64,000 nucleotides of DNA from a virus. Location: positions 1-64,000 of IMG/VR virus record IMGVR_UViG_3300047554_000471, one strand, 5' to 3'. Under the pieces are notes generated by a model. It saw only the letters and a program-made list of their open reading frames with translations. It did no database searches and was not told where the DNA came from. This document shows, piece by piece, positions 36,803 through 46,200 of the stretch. Position numbers and translations under genes: made by a program. The stretch's first letter is position 1. Each line of letters opens with the position of its first letter.

Positions 36803-37825
36803 ATGAACAAGCTTTTAAAAGATGCTATCGCTGACGCTAAGGCCGTACGCGAAACTGCACTTGCAAACGCTAAAGCAGCTCTTGAAGAAGCATTTGCTCC
36901 TAAACTTCAATCGATGCTATCTCACAAAATCAAAGAAGAGATGGAAGACGAAGAAGAAGTAGAAGCACCTGCAGATCAAGAAACTACTGAGATTGCAAGA
37001 ATGCGAAAAATGGCTGGAATCGTTTCAGAAGAAGGTGAAGAAATGGAGGATGAAATGCCTGCTGAAGAACCTGCTGAAGAAATGCCTACAGAGGAAGAAG
37101 AAATGCCTGCTGAGGATGAAATGCCTACAGAGGAAGAAGAAATGCCTGCTGACGATTCAGAAGAAATCTCTGATGAAGACTTAGAGGAAATCTTACGCGA
37201 ACTTGAAGGAGAAGAAGAAGGTTCGGACGAAGAAGAATCACTTGAGGAAGGTGAGGACGAAGAGTACGAAGAAGCTCCTAAAACTGAAGCTAAGAAAAAG
37301 AAAAAGATGATGGAAGAAGAGGGAGACGAAGAAGAAGCTGAGCCTAAGACCGAAGGTGCTGAAGGTGAAGACGACGAAGAAGTTGACCTAGAAGAAATCA
37401 TCCGTGCATTGCGCGAAGAAGATGAAGAAGCTGGTGAAGAAGAAGCTGAGAAAGTTGAAGAAATCAAAACTGAACTCAACGAAGCTTACGGTGTAATCAA
37501 ATTCTTACGCAGCAAGTTGAACGAAGTAAACTTACTTAACGCTAAATTGTTATTCGTTAACAAATTATTCCGTAAAGGTGAGTTGACTGAGTCACAAAAA
37601 GTTAAAATCATTGAAACATTCGACCGTGCTAAGAACGTACGCGAAGCTAAATTGATCTACGCTACATTAGCTGAATCAGTTGGTAAAGCAAAAGCTACTT
37701 CAGCTGCACCTAAGAAAAGAATGACTGAAGGTCTTGCATCTGCTCCACAGAAAAAGACTAACATCATCACTGAAAGCAATGATGTCGTAAACCGTTTCAA
37801 ATCATTGGTTAACTACAACAAATAA
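36803..37825 (+). CDS. Prohead scaffold/core protein (T4 gp22-like)
   Basis: 340 residues. The helical N-terminus (MNKLLKDAIADAKAVRETAL) leads into a very acidic central region (about 50-230, Glu/Asp-rich with MPAEEE and MPTEEE units) and a helical C-terminal domain (VIKFLRSKLNEVNLLNAKLL, then LTESQKVKIIETFDRAKNVR) that fits the gp22 pattern. Scaffold proteins fill the prohead and are cut by the gp21-type protease. It lies just before the capsid gene, as in T4, and follows a structured leader. A 39-base tandem repeat lies within it. Confidence 0.85.
   Translation: MNKLLKDAIADAKAVRETALANAKAALEEAFAPKLQSMLSHKIKEEMEDEEEVEAPADQETTEIARMRKMAGIVSEEGEEMEDEMPAEEPAEEMPTEEEEMPAEDEMPTEEEEMPADDSEEISDEDLEEILRELEGEEEGSDEEESLEEGEDEEYEEAPKTEAKKKKKMMEEEGDEEEAEPKTEGAEGEDDEEVDLEEIIRALREEDEEAGEEEAEKVEEIKTELNEAYGVIKFLRSKLNEVNLLNAKLLFVNKLFRKGELTESQKVKIIETFDRAKNVREAKLIYATLAESVGKAKATSAAPKKRMTEGLASAPQKKTNIITESNDVVNRFKSLVNYNK
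37082..37159 (+). repeat. 39-base tandem repeat in the scaffold gene
   Basis: Two nearly identical 39-base units (37082-37120 and 37121-37159) encode MPTEEEEMPAEDE and MPTEEEEMPADDS. The frame is preserved. Confidence 0.85.
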
Positions 37826-37845
37826 CCCCCTTAACAAATAAAAAA

Positions 37846-39456
37846 ATGAACTTATTCGAAAACCTAGGAAATGTCAACCGCGCCGAAGAGGTTAAGCCGT
37901 TGATTTCTAAATGGTCAAAAACTGGCCTTTTGGAAGGTTTGAAAGGGAACAACGAAAAATCAACCGTTGCTGTCCTTTTGGAAAACCAAGCAAAACAATT
38001 AATTAAAGAAGGATCTGTATCAACAGCTGGTCAAGGTACAAGCGGATACGAGCAATACCACGGTGTAGCTCTTCCATTAGTACGTCGTATCTTTGCTGAG
38101 ATCGCAGCTAAAGAATTCGTTAGCGTACAGCCAATGAATTTACCTTCTGGTCTAGTATTCTACTTAGACTTCAAATATGGTAACAACAAAGCTCCTTTTG
38201 GATACGATCCAACTGGTCAAAACCAAACTGGTACACTTCAAGGTGTTACTAATGGTACTGGTGCTCCTAAAGATGGTCTTTATGGTGCAGGTCGTTTTGG
38301 GTACTCTCAAAATGGTGTAGTATCTGCTAACCCTGGTGCAGCTTATGTAACTACTGGTTCAGCAACTGCTGCTTCTGTTAACTACGATGGTGACTTCACT
38401 GCTTCACTTTCTAGCTACCGTACTGTAACTTTCACTGGATTCTTCGCTACTGAATCTAAAGCTGACCAATACGCAGTTCGTTCATTCCAACCATTCTCTG
38501 GTTCAACTGCATTTGTTGCTGGTACAACTTTCTTCCCTGCGTTTACTAAGAAATCAGGTAACGACTTGATCTTCGTAGTAGCAAACTCAGGTCTTACAAC
38601 TGGTTCTTGGGGAACAGCAGCTGTTAGCTACTCTATCCAACCTACTAATGACGCACGTAGCGACTTCGAAACTGCTAACGGCCGTACATTAGACACTAAC
38701 CTTAACATCCCTGAAATCGAATTGCAAATGCGTTCAATTCCAGTGACTGCTAAGACTCGTAAGTTGAAAGCAAGCTGGACTCCAGAATTTGCGCAAGACC
38801 TTAACGCATACCACTCTGTAGATGCTGAAGCTGAATTAACAGCTATGTTATCTGAGTACGTTTCTATGGAAATTGACTTAGAGATCCTAGATATGTTGAT
38901 TTCTGCTGCTGACACTACTGAGTACTGGTCTGCTCGCACAAACGAAATTTGGAACGGTTCTGCATTCGTTTCTGATACCAACGTAAGCGGTAACGCATAT
39001 GTACAAGGTACTTGGTTCTCTACTTTAGGAACTAAATTGCAAAAAGTTTCTAACCAAATTCACGCAAAAACATTACGTGGTGGTGCAAACTTCCTAGTAT
39101 GTTCTCCAAACGTGTCTACTATTCTTGAGTCTATCCCTGGATACGCTGCAGATGGTGATGGTGAGAAAATGAAGTATGCAATGGGTGTTCAAAAAGTAGG
39201 TGCTTTAACTAGCCGCTACCAAGTTTACAAAAACCCTTACATGCAAGAGAACACTGTATTGATGGGCTTCAGAGGTAACCAATTCTTGGAAACTGGTGCT
39301 GTATATGCTCCTTACGTTCCATTGATGCTTACTCCTCTAGTGTACGATCCTAACAACTTCATCCCACGTCGTGGTGTGATGACTCGCTACGCGAAAGTTG
39401 TTACTCGTCCTGAGTTCTATGGTAAAGTGTATGTTGGTGCAATCAACAACATCTAA
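37846..39456 (+). CDS. Major capsid protein (T4 gp23-like)
   Basis: 536 residues, near T4 gp23 (521). The family signature is clear: TRKLKASWTPEFAQDLNAYH followed by SVDAEAELTAMLSEYVSMEI, then GGANFLVCSPNVSTILESIP, and the ending NFIPRRGVMTRYAKVVTRPE. A candidate maturation cleavage lies at QLIKE-GS (after Glu55), compared with Glu65 in T4. An insert of beta-rich Gly/Ser/Thr sequence (residues about 115-270) probably decorates the capsid surface. It follows the scaffold by 20 bases without its own TATTTAT box, so they are co-transcribed. A strong terminator follows. Codons often end in T (GGT, ACT, GCT), consistent with high expression. Confidence 0.96.
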   Translation: MNLFENLGNVNRAEEVKPLISKWSKTGLLEGLKGNNEKSTVAVLLENQAKQLIKEGSVSTAGQGTSGYEQYHGVALPLVRRIFAEIAAKEFVSVQPMNLPSGLVFYLDFKYGNNKAPFGYDPTGQNQTGTLQGVTNGTGAPKDGLYGAGRFGYSQNGVVSANPGAAYVTTGSATAASVNYDGDFTASLSSYRTVTFTGFFATESKADQYAVRSFQPFSGSTAFVAGTTFFPAFTKKSGNDLIFVVANSGLTTGSWGTAAVSYSIQPTNDARSDFETANGRTLDTNLNIPEIELQMRSIPVTAKTRKLKASWTPEFAQDLNAYHSVDAEAELTAMLSEYVSMEIDLEILDMLISAADTTEYWSARTNEIWNGSAFVSDTNVSGNAYVQGTWFSTLGTKLQKVSNQIHAKTLRGGANFLVCSPNVSTILESIPGYAADGDGEKMKYAMGVQKVGALTSRYQVYKNPYMQENTVLMGFRGNQFLETGAVYAPYVPLMLTPLVYDPNNFIPRRGVMTRYAKVVTRPEFYGKVYVGAINNI

Positions 39457-39479
39457 TCTAATCACGAATAGATAAAAAG

Positions 39480-39505
39480 AGCCCCTCCAAAAGAGGGGCT
39501 TTTTT
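39480..39505 (+). terminator. Rho-independent terminator
   Basis: An 8-bp stem (AGCCCCTC at 39480-39487 with GAGGGGCT at 39493-39500), 5-base loop and T-run. It ends the scaffold-capsid operon. Confidence 0.92.
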
Positions 39506-39517
39506 ATTGCCTGAAAC

Positions 39518-39525
39518 TATTTATA
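39518..39525 (+). promoter_or_regulatory. TATTTATA box (probable late promoter)
   Basis: TATTTATA preceded by AC, 35 bases before the chosen PhoH start. A GGAGA follows directly (39526-39530), one of the few Shine-Dalgarno-like strings. Confidence 0.5.
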
Positions 39526-39560
39526 GGAGACAAAGTTATTCACTAGTTATACCATATGAA

Positions 39561-40253
39561 ATGGAACAACCACAACCGGCTAAAAAGTTAAGCAACTTGG
39601 AAAAAAGAAAGCCGAAAAACCCCGTAAAATTTAAGATAGATTTAAACGAAGAGCAGAAAGCTGCCAAGTCTATAATCTTTGAAAATCCAATCACCCTTCT
39701 GAAAGGGATGGCAGGTAGTGGTAAAACACTAGTAGCATGTCAGACTGCTTTAGATATGTTCTTTAAGCGAGAGATTGAGAAAATAGTAATAACAAGACCT
39801 ACAGTAGCAAAGGAAGATATTGGATTCCTACCAGGTGATCTAAAAGAGAAAATGGATCCGTGGTTAGCACCAATATACGCCAACTTGTATATGCTCTACA
39901 ATAAGGAGGGTATTGATAAGATGGTTCAAGAAGGTCATATCGAGATTGTTCCTTTTGCATTCATGAGAGGTCGCACTTTTCCAAACACGTTTGTATTAGT
40001 AGATGAGTGTCAGAATATAACACACGGTCAGACAGAAATGATGCTTGGTCGCTTAGGTCGTGGTGGTAAGATGGTATTCTGTGGAGACTTAGCTCAGATT
40101 GATTTAAAACAAAAGAAGGATTCTGGTATTGGTTTTTTTGTTCGATTAGAGGAGAATATTAAGGGTGTTAGAATCGTATCTTTGAAGACTAATCATAGAC
40201 ATGAGATAGTCGAAGAGGTACTAAAAATCTACTCAGATTATCGAGACATCTAA
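39561..40253 (+). CDS. PhoH-like ATPase
   Basis: 230 residues from the ATG at 39561. A TTG at 39507 would extend it, but that start lies in the terminator tail and ahead of the TATTTATA box, so it is rejected. Walker A is GMAGSGKT (residues 49-56), Walker B LVDECQN near 148-154, and a late KTNHRHEI fits the family. PhoH proteins are P-loop NTPases related to the ATPase half of superfamily I helicases and are common in marine phages; their phage role is unproven (RNA metabolism has been suggested). The gene forms a single-gene unit with its own box and terminator between capsid and neck genes. Confidence 0.92.
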   Translation: MEQPQPAKKLSNLEKRKPKNPVKFKIDLNEEQKAAKSIIFENPITLLKGMAGSGKTLVACQTALDMFFKREIEKIVITRPTVAKEDIGFLPGDLKEKMDPWLAPIYANLYMLYNKEGIDKMVQEGHIEIVPFAFMRGRTFPNTFVLVDECQNITHGQTEMMLGRLGRGGKMVFCGDLAQIDLKQKKDSGIGFFVRLEENIKGVRIVSLKTNHRHEIVEEVLKIYSDYRDI

Positions 40254-40274
40254 TCATCCAGGATTTAAAATATA

Positions 40275-40306
40275 AAAGCTGGCCCAATACGGTCAGCTTT
40301 TCTTTT
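40275..40306 (+). terminator. Rho-independent terminator
   Basis: A 10-bp stem (40275-40284 with 40291-40300, one G-T pair) with a 6-base loop and a TTTTCTTTT tail. It ends the phoH unit. Confidence 0.88.
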
Positions 40307-40322
40307 AATTACAAATCACAAC

Positions 40323-40330
40323 TATTTATT
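40323..40330 (+). promoter_or_regulatory. TATTTATT box (probable late promoter)
   Basis: TATTTATT preceded by AC, 15 bases before the ATG at 40346, directly after a terminator. Confidence 0.6.
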
Positions 40331-40345
40331 ACAAAGTAGCTATAC

Positions 40346-41524
40346 ATGAACATTCCAATTTGGCCAGGATCTAGCTCGTTTGCAACACTGTCCGCTTCCT
40401 TTTACAACACCCCATCCACAGGATCTAGACCAACATCGTTTGGGTACTACGACAATGATAGTGTATTTAAAGTTGAAGCTGATAAAGTTGCAGACTGGTG
40501 TGCACGCAGATTAGGCTATCCGATAATGGAAGTCGAGTTGCAAGACATAAACCTATTTGCTGCATTTGAAGAAGCAGTGACCGAGTTTAGCACACAAGTT
40601 AATATGTTCAATGCAAAGGATTATATGTTAACTTTGCAAGGGACTTCAACATCAAATGAACTATCTCAAAGAACAGTATCTCCAAACATGGGACGTACTA
40701 TTGAGTTGGCTAAGAATTATGGTAATGAAACGGGTACTGGTGGTAATGTGGATTGGAAAAAGGGATATGTAGACCTCGTTCCAGGATCGCAAAGCTACAA
40801 TCTAGATGCATTATGGGCTAATGTTAGTGAGTCAGGAAACTCAATTGAAATCAAGCGAGTGTATCACGACTTTACTCCAGCAATTGTTAGATACTTTGAC
40901 CCTTATGTAGGAACTGGAGCAGGTTCACAACAGCTACTTGATAGCTTTGGTTGGGGATCTTATTCACCAGCGGTTTCGTTTATGGTAATGCCTTTGTATG
41001 CTGATTTGCTTAGAATGCAAGCTATCGAGTTGAACGATACAATCCGTAAATCAAACTACACATTTGAATTACGAAACAACAAATTAAACATATACCCAAT
41101 TCCAACAGATAACTATAAACTTTGGTTTGAGTATGTTGTAACAAACGATAGAAATAACCCACTACAAACACCAACGGGTTCTGTAAGTGACTTGAGTAAC
41201 GTACCTTATGGTCGAATCGAGTTCAATAAAATTAAAGATGTTGGAGTGCAGTGGATATACAAATACACTCTAGCAACCGCTAAAGAGATGTTAGGTTTAA
41301 TTCGTGGAAAGTACACGACAGTTCCAATTCCAGGAGCTGAAACAACTCTGAATGGAACCGACTTGATTGCTCAGGGTCGTGAAGATAAGACCACATTACT
41401 AACAGATCTAAAAGAGTTGCTACAGAGTATGACTAGACAAGGTCAGACAGAGCAAGAAGCAGCAATAGCAACAGCTATGCAAACACAATTATCAAAGGTA
41501 CCACTCTTTATATACGTTAAGTAA
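40346..41524 (+). CDS. Neck protein (T4 gp13-like)
   Basis: 392 residues. The segment VADWCARRLGYPIMEVELQD followed by FAAFEEAVTEFS fits the RLGxPxxxVEL...AAFExAV pattern of T4 gp13-like neck proteins, which seal the portal vertex and join the tail. The rest is alpha/beta with no catalytic motif. It overlaps the next gene by one base and opens an operon that runs to about 46901. The family call rests on this pattern and on gene order after the capsid gene; alternatives are other head-completion proteins. Confidence 0.6.
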   Translation: MNIPIWPGSSSFATLSASFYNTPSTGSRPTSFGYYDNDSVFKVEADKVADWCARRLGYPIMEVELQDINLFAAFEEAVTEFSTQVNMFNAKDYMLTLQGTSTSNELSQRTVSPNMGRTIELAKNYGNETGTGGNVDWKKGYVDLVPGSQSYNLDALWANVSESGNSIEIKRVYHDFTPAIVRYFDPYVGTGAGSQQLLDSFGWGSYSPAVSFMVMPLYADLLRMQAIELNDTIRKSNYTFELRNNKLNIYPIPTDNYKLWFEYVVTNDRNNPLQTPTGSVSDLSNVPYGRIEFNKIKDVGVQWIYKYTLATAKEMLGLIRGKYTTVPIPGAETTLNGTDLIAQGREDKTTLLTDLKELLQSMTRQGQTEQEAAIATAMQTQLSKVPLFIYVK

Positions 41525-42033
41525 TGGCATTATTTGGAAGTAGTCGAGATATAAGCTTTATTAAAAAGGTCAATGGTGAGTTGCTAGATAACGTAATTCA
41601 GCAAGAGGTAGATTATTACAAATACTTTTTGCCAGAAACAAAGGCTAAGGACACCAGTACAAACCTTTATGGAGAAGCTTCTGGTCAAAAGACATATTAT
41701 CCTGCAGTTAGGGTGACGTGTTTAATGGAAGCTCAGGATCAGATGTATGTAGCCGATGATCAATTTGGAGTAGATGTTACACAAGCAATCACTTTCAGGT
41801 TTTTTAAACCTAAGCTGAGAGATATAGGACTTGTTCCAGTGGGTGGTGATATTATCGAGATTCATGGTAACTACTATGAGATTGATCAAATTATTGAAAA
41901 CCAATACGTAGTTGGAAAGGATAATGATTATGGAAAGAGTGTTGGGTCTAATTTTGGAGAGAGTCTTAGTATGTTATGCGTAACGCATATGACAAGAGTT
42001 TCTAGACTGCAGCTTGTAAAGACTAGAGTATAA
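41524..42033 (+). CDS. Neck/head-completion protein (possibly gp14-like)
   Basis: 169 residues. VNGELLDNVIQQEVDYYKYF and a later VPVGGDIIEIHGNYYEIDQI suggest a small beta-barrel head-tail connector fold, similar in style to neck proteins. It overlaps both neighbours by one base. A neck or head-completion role is inferred from order (after the gp13-like gene, before a tail-completion candidate). No stronger family evidence is visible. Confidence 0.5.
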   Translation: MALFGSSRDISFIKKVNGELLDNVIQQEVDYYKYFLPETKAKDTSTNLYGEASGQKTYYPAVRVTCLMEAQDQMYVADDQFGVDVTQAITFRFFKPKLRDIGLVPVGGDIIEIHGNYYEIDQIIENQYVVGKDNDYGKSVGSNFGESLSMLCVTHMTRVSRLQLVKTRV

Positions 42034-43235
42034 TGTATACGAGAAAGCAACTACCTAAATCACAGTATGAGCTAAGCAAGGGTTCAGAAAACAGTGAGTT
42101 CAAACGTCATAACGATATTAGACGTGACGACGATACGCTGAAGGGGCTTTCTATTGGTCTATTTGATATAGATTACACTATACAGTATTATTTTGAAAAT
42201 GTGATCAGACCTGAGATTATTGAGAACGGCACTAAAGTTAAAGTTCCAGTGATCTATGGTTCACCAGAAAAATGGAAAAATTTTCAAGCAGATGGTTACT
42301 TTCGTGATAAACAGGGAAGAATACAATCACCACTTATAGCATACAAAAGAACGGCGATCACAAAAAATCGTATGTTAGCTAATAAGGTAGATGCAAACTA
42401 TCCACAACTCTACCAAACACAAGAGGTGAAGTATACGCAAACTAATAAGTACGATCAGTTTAGTATCTTGACAAATAGTAAACCAATCAAGACGTATATA
42501 AACACCGTCGTACCTGATTATGTTGATATCACCTATGATGTAGTTGTTTGGACAGATTATATTGAAGGGATGAACTCGATTGTAGAATCGATCATATATT
42601 CAGAGGGTACTTACTGGGGAGATATGGAGCGCTTTAAGTTTAGAACAAAAATCGATAGCTTTACAAATACAACAGACGCTCTACAAGAAACAGACCGAAT
42701 TGTCAGAACAACCTTTCAAATAACGTTATTTGGACATATTGTTCCTGATGTACTGGCTAAGGAGTTGAGTAGTAAGCAATCGGAAAAAGCATTTGATACT
42801 CGCCAATTCACAATAGAAACAACACCAGATGCAGATCCGGCAATCTATCAAGAAACCGAGACATCAACTATTAGTGGTGGAGCTGGTGCTCTATCATTTA
42901 CAGAGCCAACAGTGAGAACAGCAATCAATCCATTATCATTGACAGACGCTACCACAGTAGCTTACCTAGCGGCAAACAAGGCGTTAGTAGGAAGCTCAGT
43001 AGTTGTACCGGATACGGTATACTTTACAGCAGCATTTTTAGGAGCCCCTTCAGGGTTACCTGCTACTGGAGTTAACAACTTCCAGTTTTTAATAAATGGT
43101 ATCTACGTAGAACCAGCAGCAATAGTAAGCTTCACAGAGTCATCGGGAGTTTGCACTTTGGTTGTAGATACGGCACAATTAGGATTTACATTAGCACCAA
43201 CTGATGAGGTTGTTGCAGTAGGAAAATTTGTATAA
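42033..43235 (+). CDS. Tail-completion protein candidate (possibly gp15-like)
   Basis: 400 residues. The first about 250 residues (IQYYFENVIRPEIIENGTKV, IYGSPEKWKNFQADGYFRDK, YVDITYDVVVWTDYIEGMNS) form a conserved domain I associate with large marine myophages. It lies where T4-like genomes carry tail-terminator or sheath-stabiliser genes. The C-terminal about 80 residues are a separate beta-rich module (VYFTAAFLGAPSGLPATGVN onward) of a kind found on surface proteins. It shares one base with both neighbours. Confidence 0.5.
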   Translation: MYTRKQLPKSQYELSKGSENSEFKRHNDIRRDDDTLKGLSIGLFDIDYTIQYYFENVIRPEIIENGTKVKVPVIYGSPEKWKNFQADGYFRDKQGRIQSPLIAYKRTAITKNRMLANKVDANYPQLYQTQEVKYTQTNKYDQFSILTNSKPIKTYINTVVPDYVDITYDVVVWTDYIEGMNSIVESIIYSEGTYWGDMERFKFRTKIDSFTNTTDALQETDRIVRTTFQITLFGHIVPDVLAKELSSKQSEKAFDTRQFTIETTPDADPAIYQETETSTISGGAGALSFTEPTVRTAINPLSLTDATTVAYLAANKALVGSSVVVPDTVYFTAAFLGAPSGLPATGVNNFQFLINGIYVEPAAIVSFTESSGVCTLVVDTAQLGFTLAPTDEVVAVGKFV

Positions 43236-46200
43236 TGGCTTTAATAAGAGGACAGCAAATATCGGGAAGTGTTTCGTCAGCAAGCTTTGCTACGACGGCT
43301 TCGTACGTTGATCCAATCTTTATATCAGCCTCAATGGTTGATCTTGGGTTTGCTGGTCAAGACGTTGCTCTATCACAATCAACAAACCCACTAACATCGT
43401 TTGATGGTAATAGGATCGTATCTAACACTAACTTACCTTCAGGTGTTTACAACGTGAATTACGGCACTAGCGGATCATTGAGCAACTTTATTGAAAAGGT
43501 GTTTTTTCCAAATAGTGTTCCTAATATAACAACCACAGGATTCACTATTCAGGAGTATGAGGTTAGCGGTTCTGTTGTTGGTACTGTATCAGCAGTAGAT
43601 GCTGAGGGTCAGGCAATAACTTTTAGAACTGCTAGTGCATACACTGCAGGTTTTTTCAAAATATCTACTGGAGGAGAAATCACACTAAACACAAAATCAA
43701 CTTCATCGATGAATACGGATATTACTCCAGGATCTGGATCACATCCGTTTTTAATAGAAGCTGTGGATACGTTTAGTGGAGTGGGTTCTCAGACAGTGTA
43801 CATTAGAGTTAATCCAAATACAGCACCATCATGGAGACAAACGTCTATTGGTGGAGCTATCATTACAAGCTACACTGCATCACTAAACGAAAATTCAACT
43901 AGTGGTGAGAAGTTTAGAGTTTATTTTACAGATGCTGAATCAGACACGATGACGGTGAACACAGGAAGTATGCCAACTGGCTTTTCTGCATCATTAGCAG
44001 CTACCTATGTAGCTGTCCATCAAACAACTGCATCACTAGATTACGAAACTACAAGCTCGTATAACATATCATTCACAGTTCAAGATCAACACTACACTAG
44101 CGGAGATAGTACAACATCGATTACAACATTGCCGATTGTGGTTCAAGTTGTAGATAACATAGCTCCGGTAGTAAATAATCAAACACTAAGCTCAATTAAC
44201 GAAAATTCATCAGATGGAACTACTGTAGGTGTTATATCAGCAACAGACACAGAGAGTGATACAATAACATTTTCAGATTTCACTTTAGTGTCAGCATACC
44301 TTAATTCTGTTGGTACTAATATCACATCATCGTTAGGTGGTACATCTTTATATGATCCACACGCAAATCCATTCCAATGTAACTCAAGTGGAACAGTGAC
44401 TCGTAAGACGGGGGTGTATTTAAACTCAGATGTAGCAGATAGATATGTTTATCAAGTGTCAGTAAGAGATTCCTATAACAATACTACAGATACTGGATTA
44501 GTAACTATTCCAATTGACGCAGATGCTGCTAGCGCGGTAACAAATAACTGGACAAATGCGTATGTGATTGAGTCAGCAGTTGCGGGTGCATCTATATATA
44601 CAAACTCAACCGGAAGAACTGGAACTATAGCTCAGTGGTCATCTGCAGCATCACAGAGATGGAGTGTAACTTCAGACGGCGATTTAGTGGAGGTAACTTC
44701 ATTAACCGGTTCTGCAACAAACCTAAGATTAAAAAATAATGTTAGTGGATCTGCTTGGTCTTACAATGGTGATAATACAATCGGTGTATACCTGACAGCT
44801 TCTGAACATGGTTTTGAAACCACTAAGCAGTATGTAAACCTAACAGTAAACGTTGCTATAAACAACGCTCCAGATATTGTGTTTACAAACAACTCTACAA
44901 AACAAAATACAAATTTAGCCACATCAGGTAGCACAATGGTTACTCTATCATTCTCAGATACGGAGGGTGATGCTATAAACACTAGCTCATTTAGCCTTAC
45001 AGATCCTAGTGGTCAACTAAACGCAGTTTATAGTGGTGGTGTGTATTACCTTCAAGCAAGAAATAGTCTGAGCGGTTCGACTACATATGGGTACACCGCT
45101 AGTATTAAGGATGTTCATGGATTCAGAACAAACACCGAAAGTAGTTCATTCAGCATTGCTCAAGCTAGTATTGGAACTTTAACTACAAACGGTACATTCT
45201 ATGTTATTGAGACGGCACGAAGTGGTGCATTAGTGTATACTAACTCAAATGGTAGAAGTGGTACTCAAGGAGACTTGGGTGTAACATACTCACCAGATTA
45301 TGGATCTCAGGTGGTTCAATCTTTCACATCGTCAAATGCGCTTGTAAATGTAACAACTGCAGGAGCGTTAAGTATTGCTCAAAACGTGAGTGGATCATAC
45401 ACAAGCGGTCAGACAATAACTTCAAACATAACATTCCGAGATCAGTATAATAATATTGGTAGCGGTAGTTTGACTATATATGTTGCACAAAACTACGCAC
45501 CAACTGCAACCTTTACAGATGTAGCAGCCAACCTAACAGCATCAATAAGTGCTAATACTGGATTGGTAAGTATGTCAATATCGGATACAGAATCTGATGC
45601 ACCATACTCTGCTTCATTGAGTGGTGGTACAGCTGGTAGTTTGAAACTTATTCCACAAAACGCAAACTCCTCATCATATGTTTTACAAAACACATCGACA
45701 TTTGTTACAGCAAGTACTGTAGCTTATACAGCTAGTGTGTATGATGTGCATGGAAAGACTACAACATACACCAGAACATTAACAATAGCTCAACCAGTCG
45801 GAAAGACTTATGTGTATGGTTGGACTGGAGGATCAGGAACAAATGAAACCAACACTCTAGCTAGCATGGGTGATACTGGTGGTGTTATTACTAGTGGCTC
45901 ATTAATTGCTATGTTCCAAAGTGGATCAATTGGCTCCTCATCATTTACTCCAGGTTATGTTGGAGGAACAGCTACACTATTTAAAACAGCATCTCTATCA
46001 GTATTATCTGACTCAAACAGCTCAGGAGTATCAACCTTAGGTTATATTAACTTTAGCGCAACGGCAAATAGATTGCTAATCATATTCCCATCAGCATCGA
46101 ATCTAGGTAGTAAACCGGTAAGCATGTATGATGGTGTTCCACCTGACGTTACAGGAACACCAGGTGAATACTATTTATATGCAAAGGATTCGGCTATCCC

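Noticed and set aside
36976-37479. Long minus-strand Ser-rich frame opposite the scaffold gene
   Set aside because: It is the complement of the GAA/GAG-rich acidic region; no promoter or start context, and the plus frame is clearly the scaffold.
39507-39560. TTG start extending PhoH by 18 residues
   Set aside because: It lies in the terminator tail and upstream of the TATTTATA box; ATG 39561 fits better.
46172-46179. TATTTATA inside the cadherin-like gene
   Set aside because: It encodes Tyr-Leu-Tyr within a coding region and is 180 bases from the next start; treated as chance.
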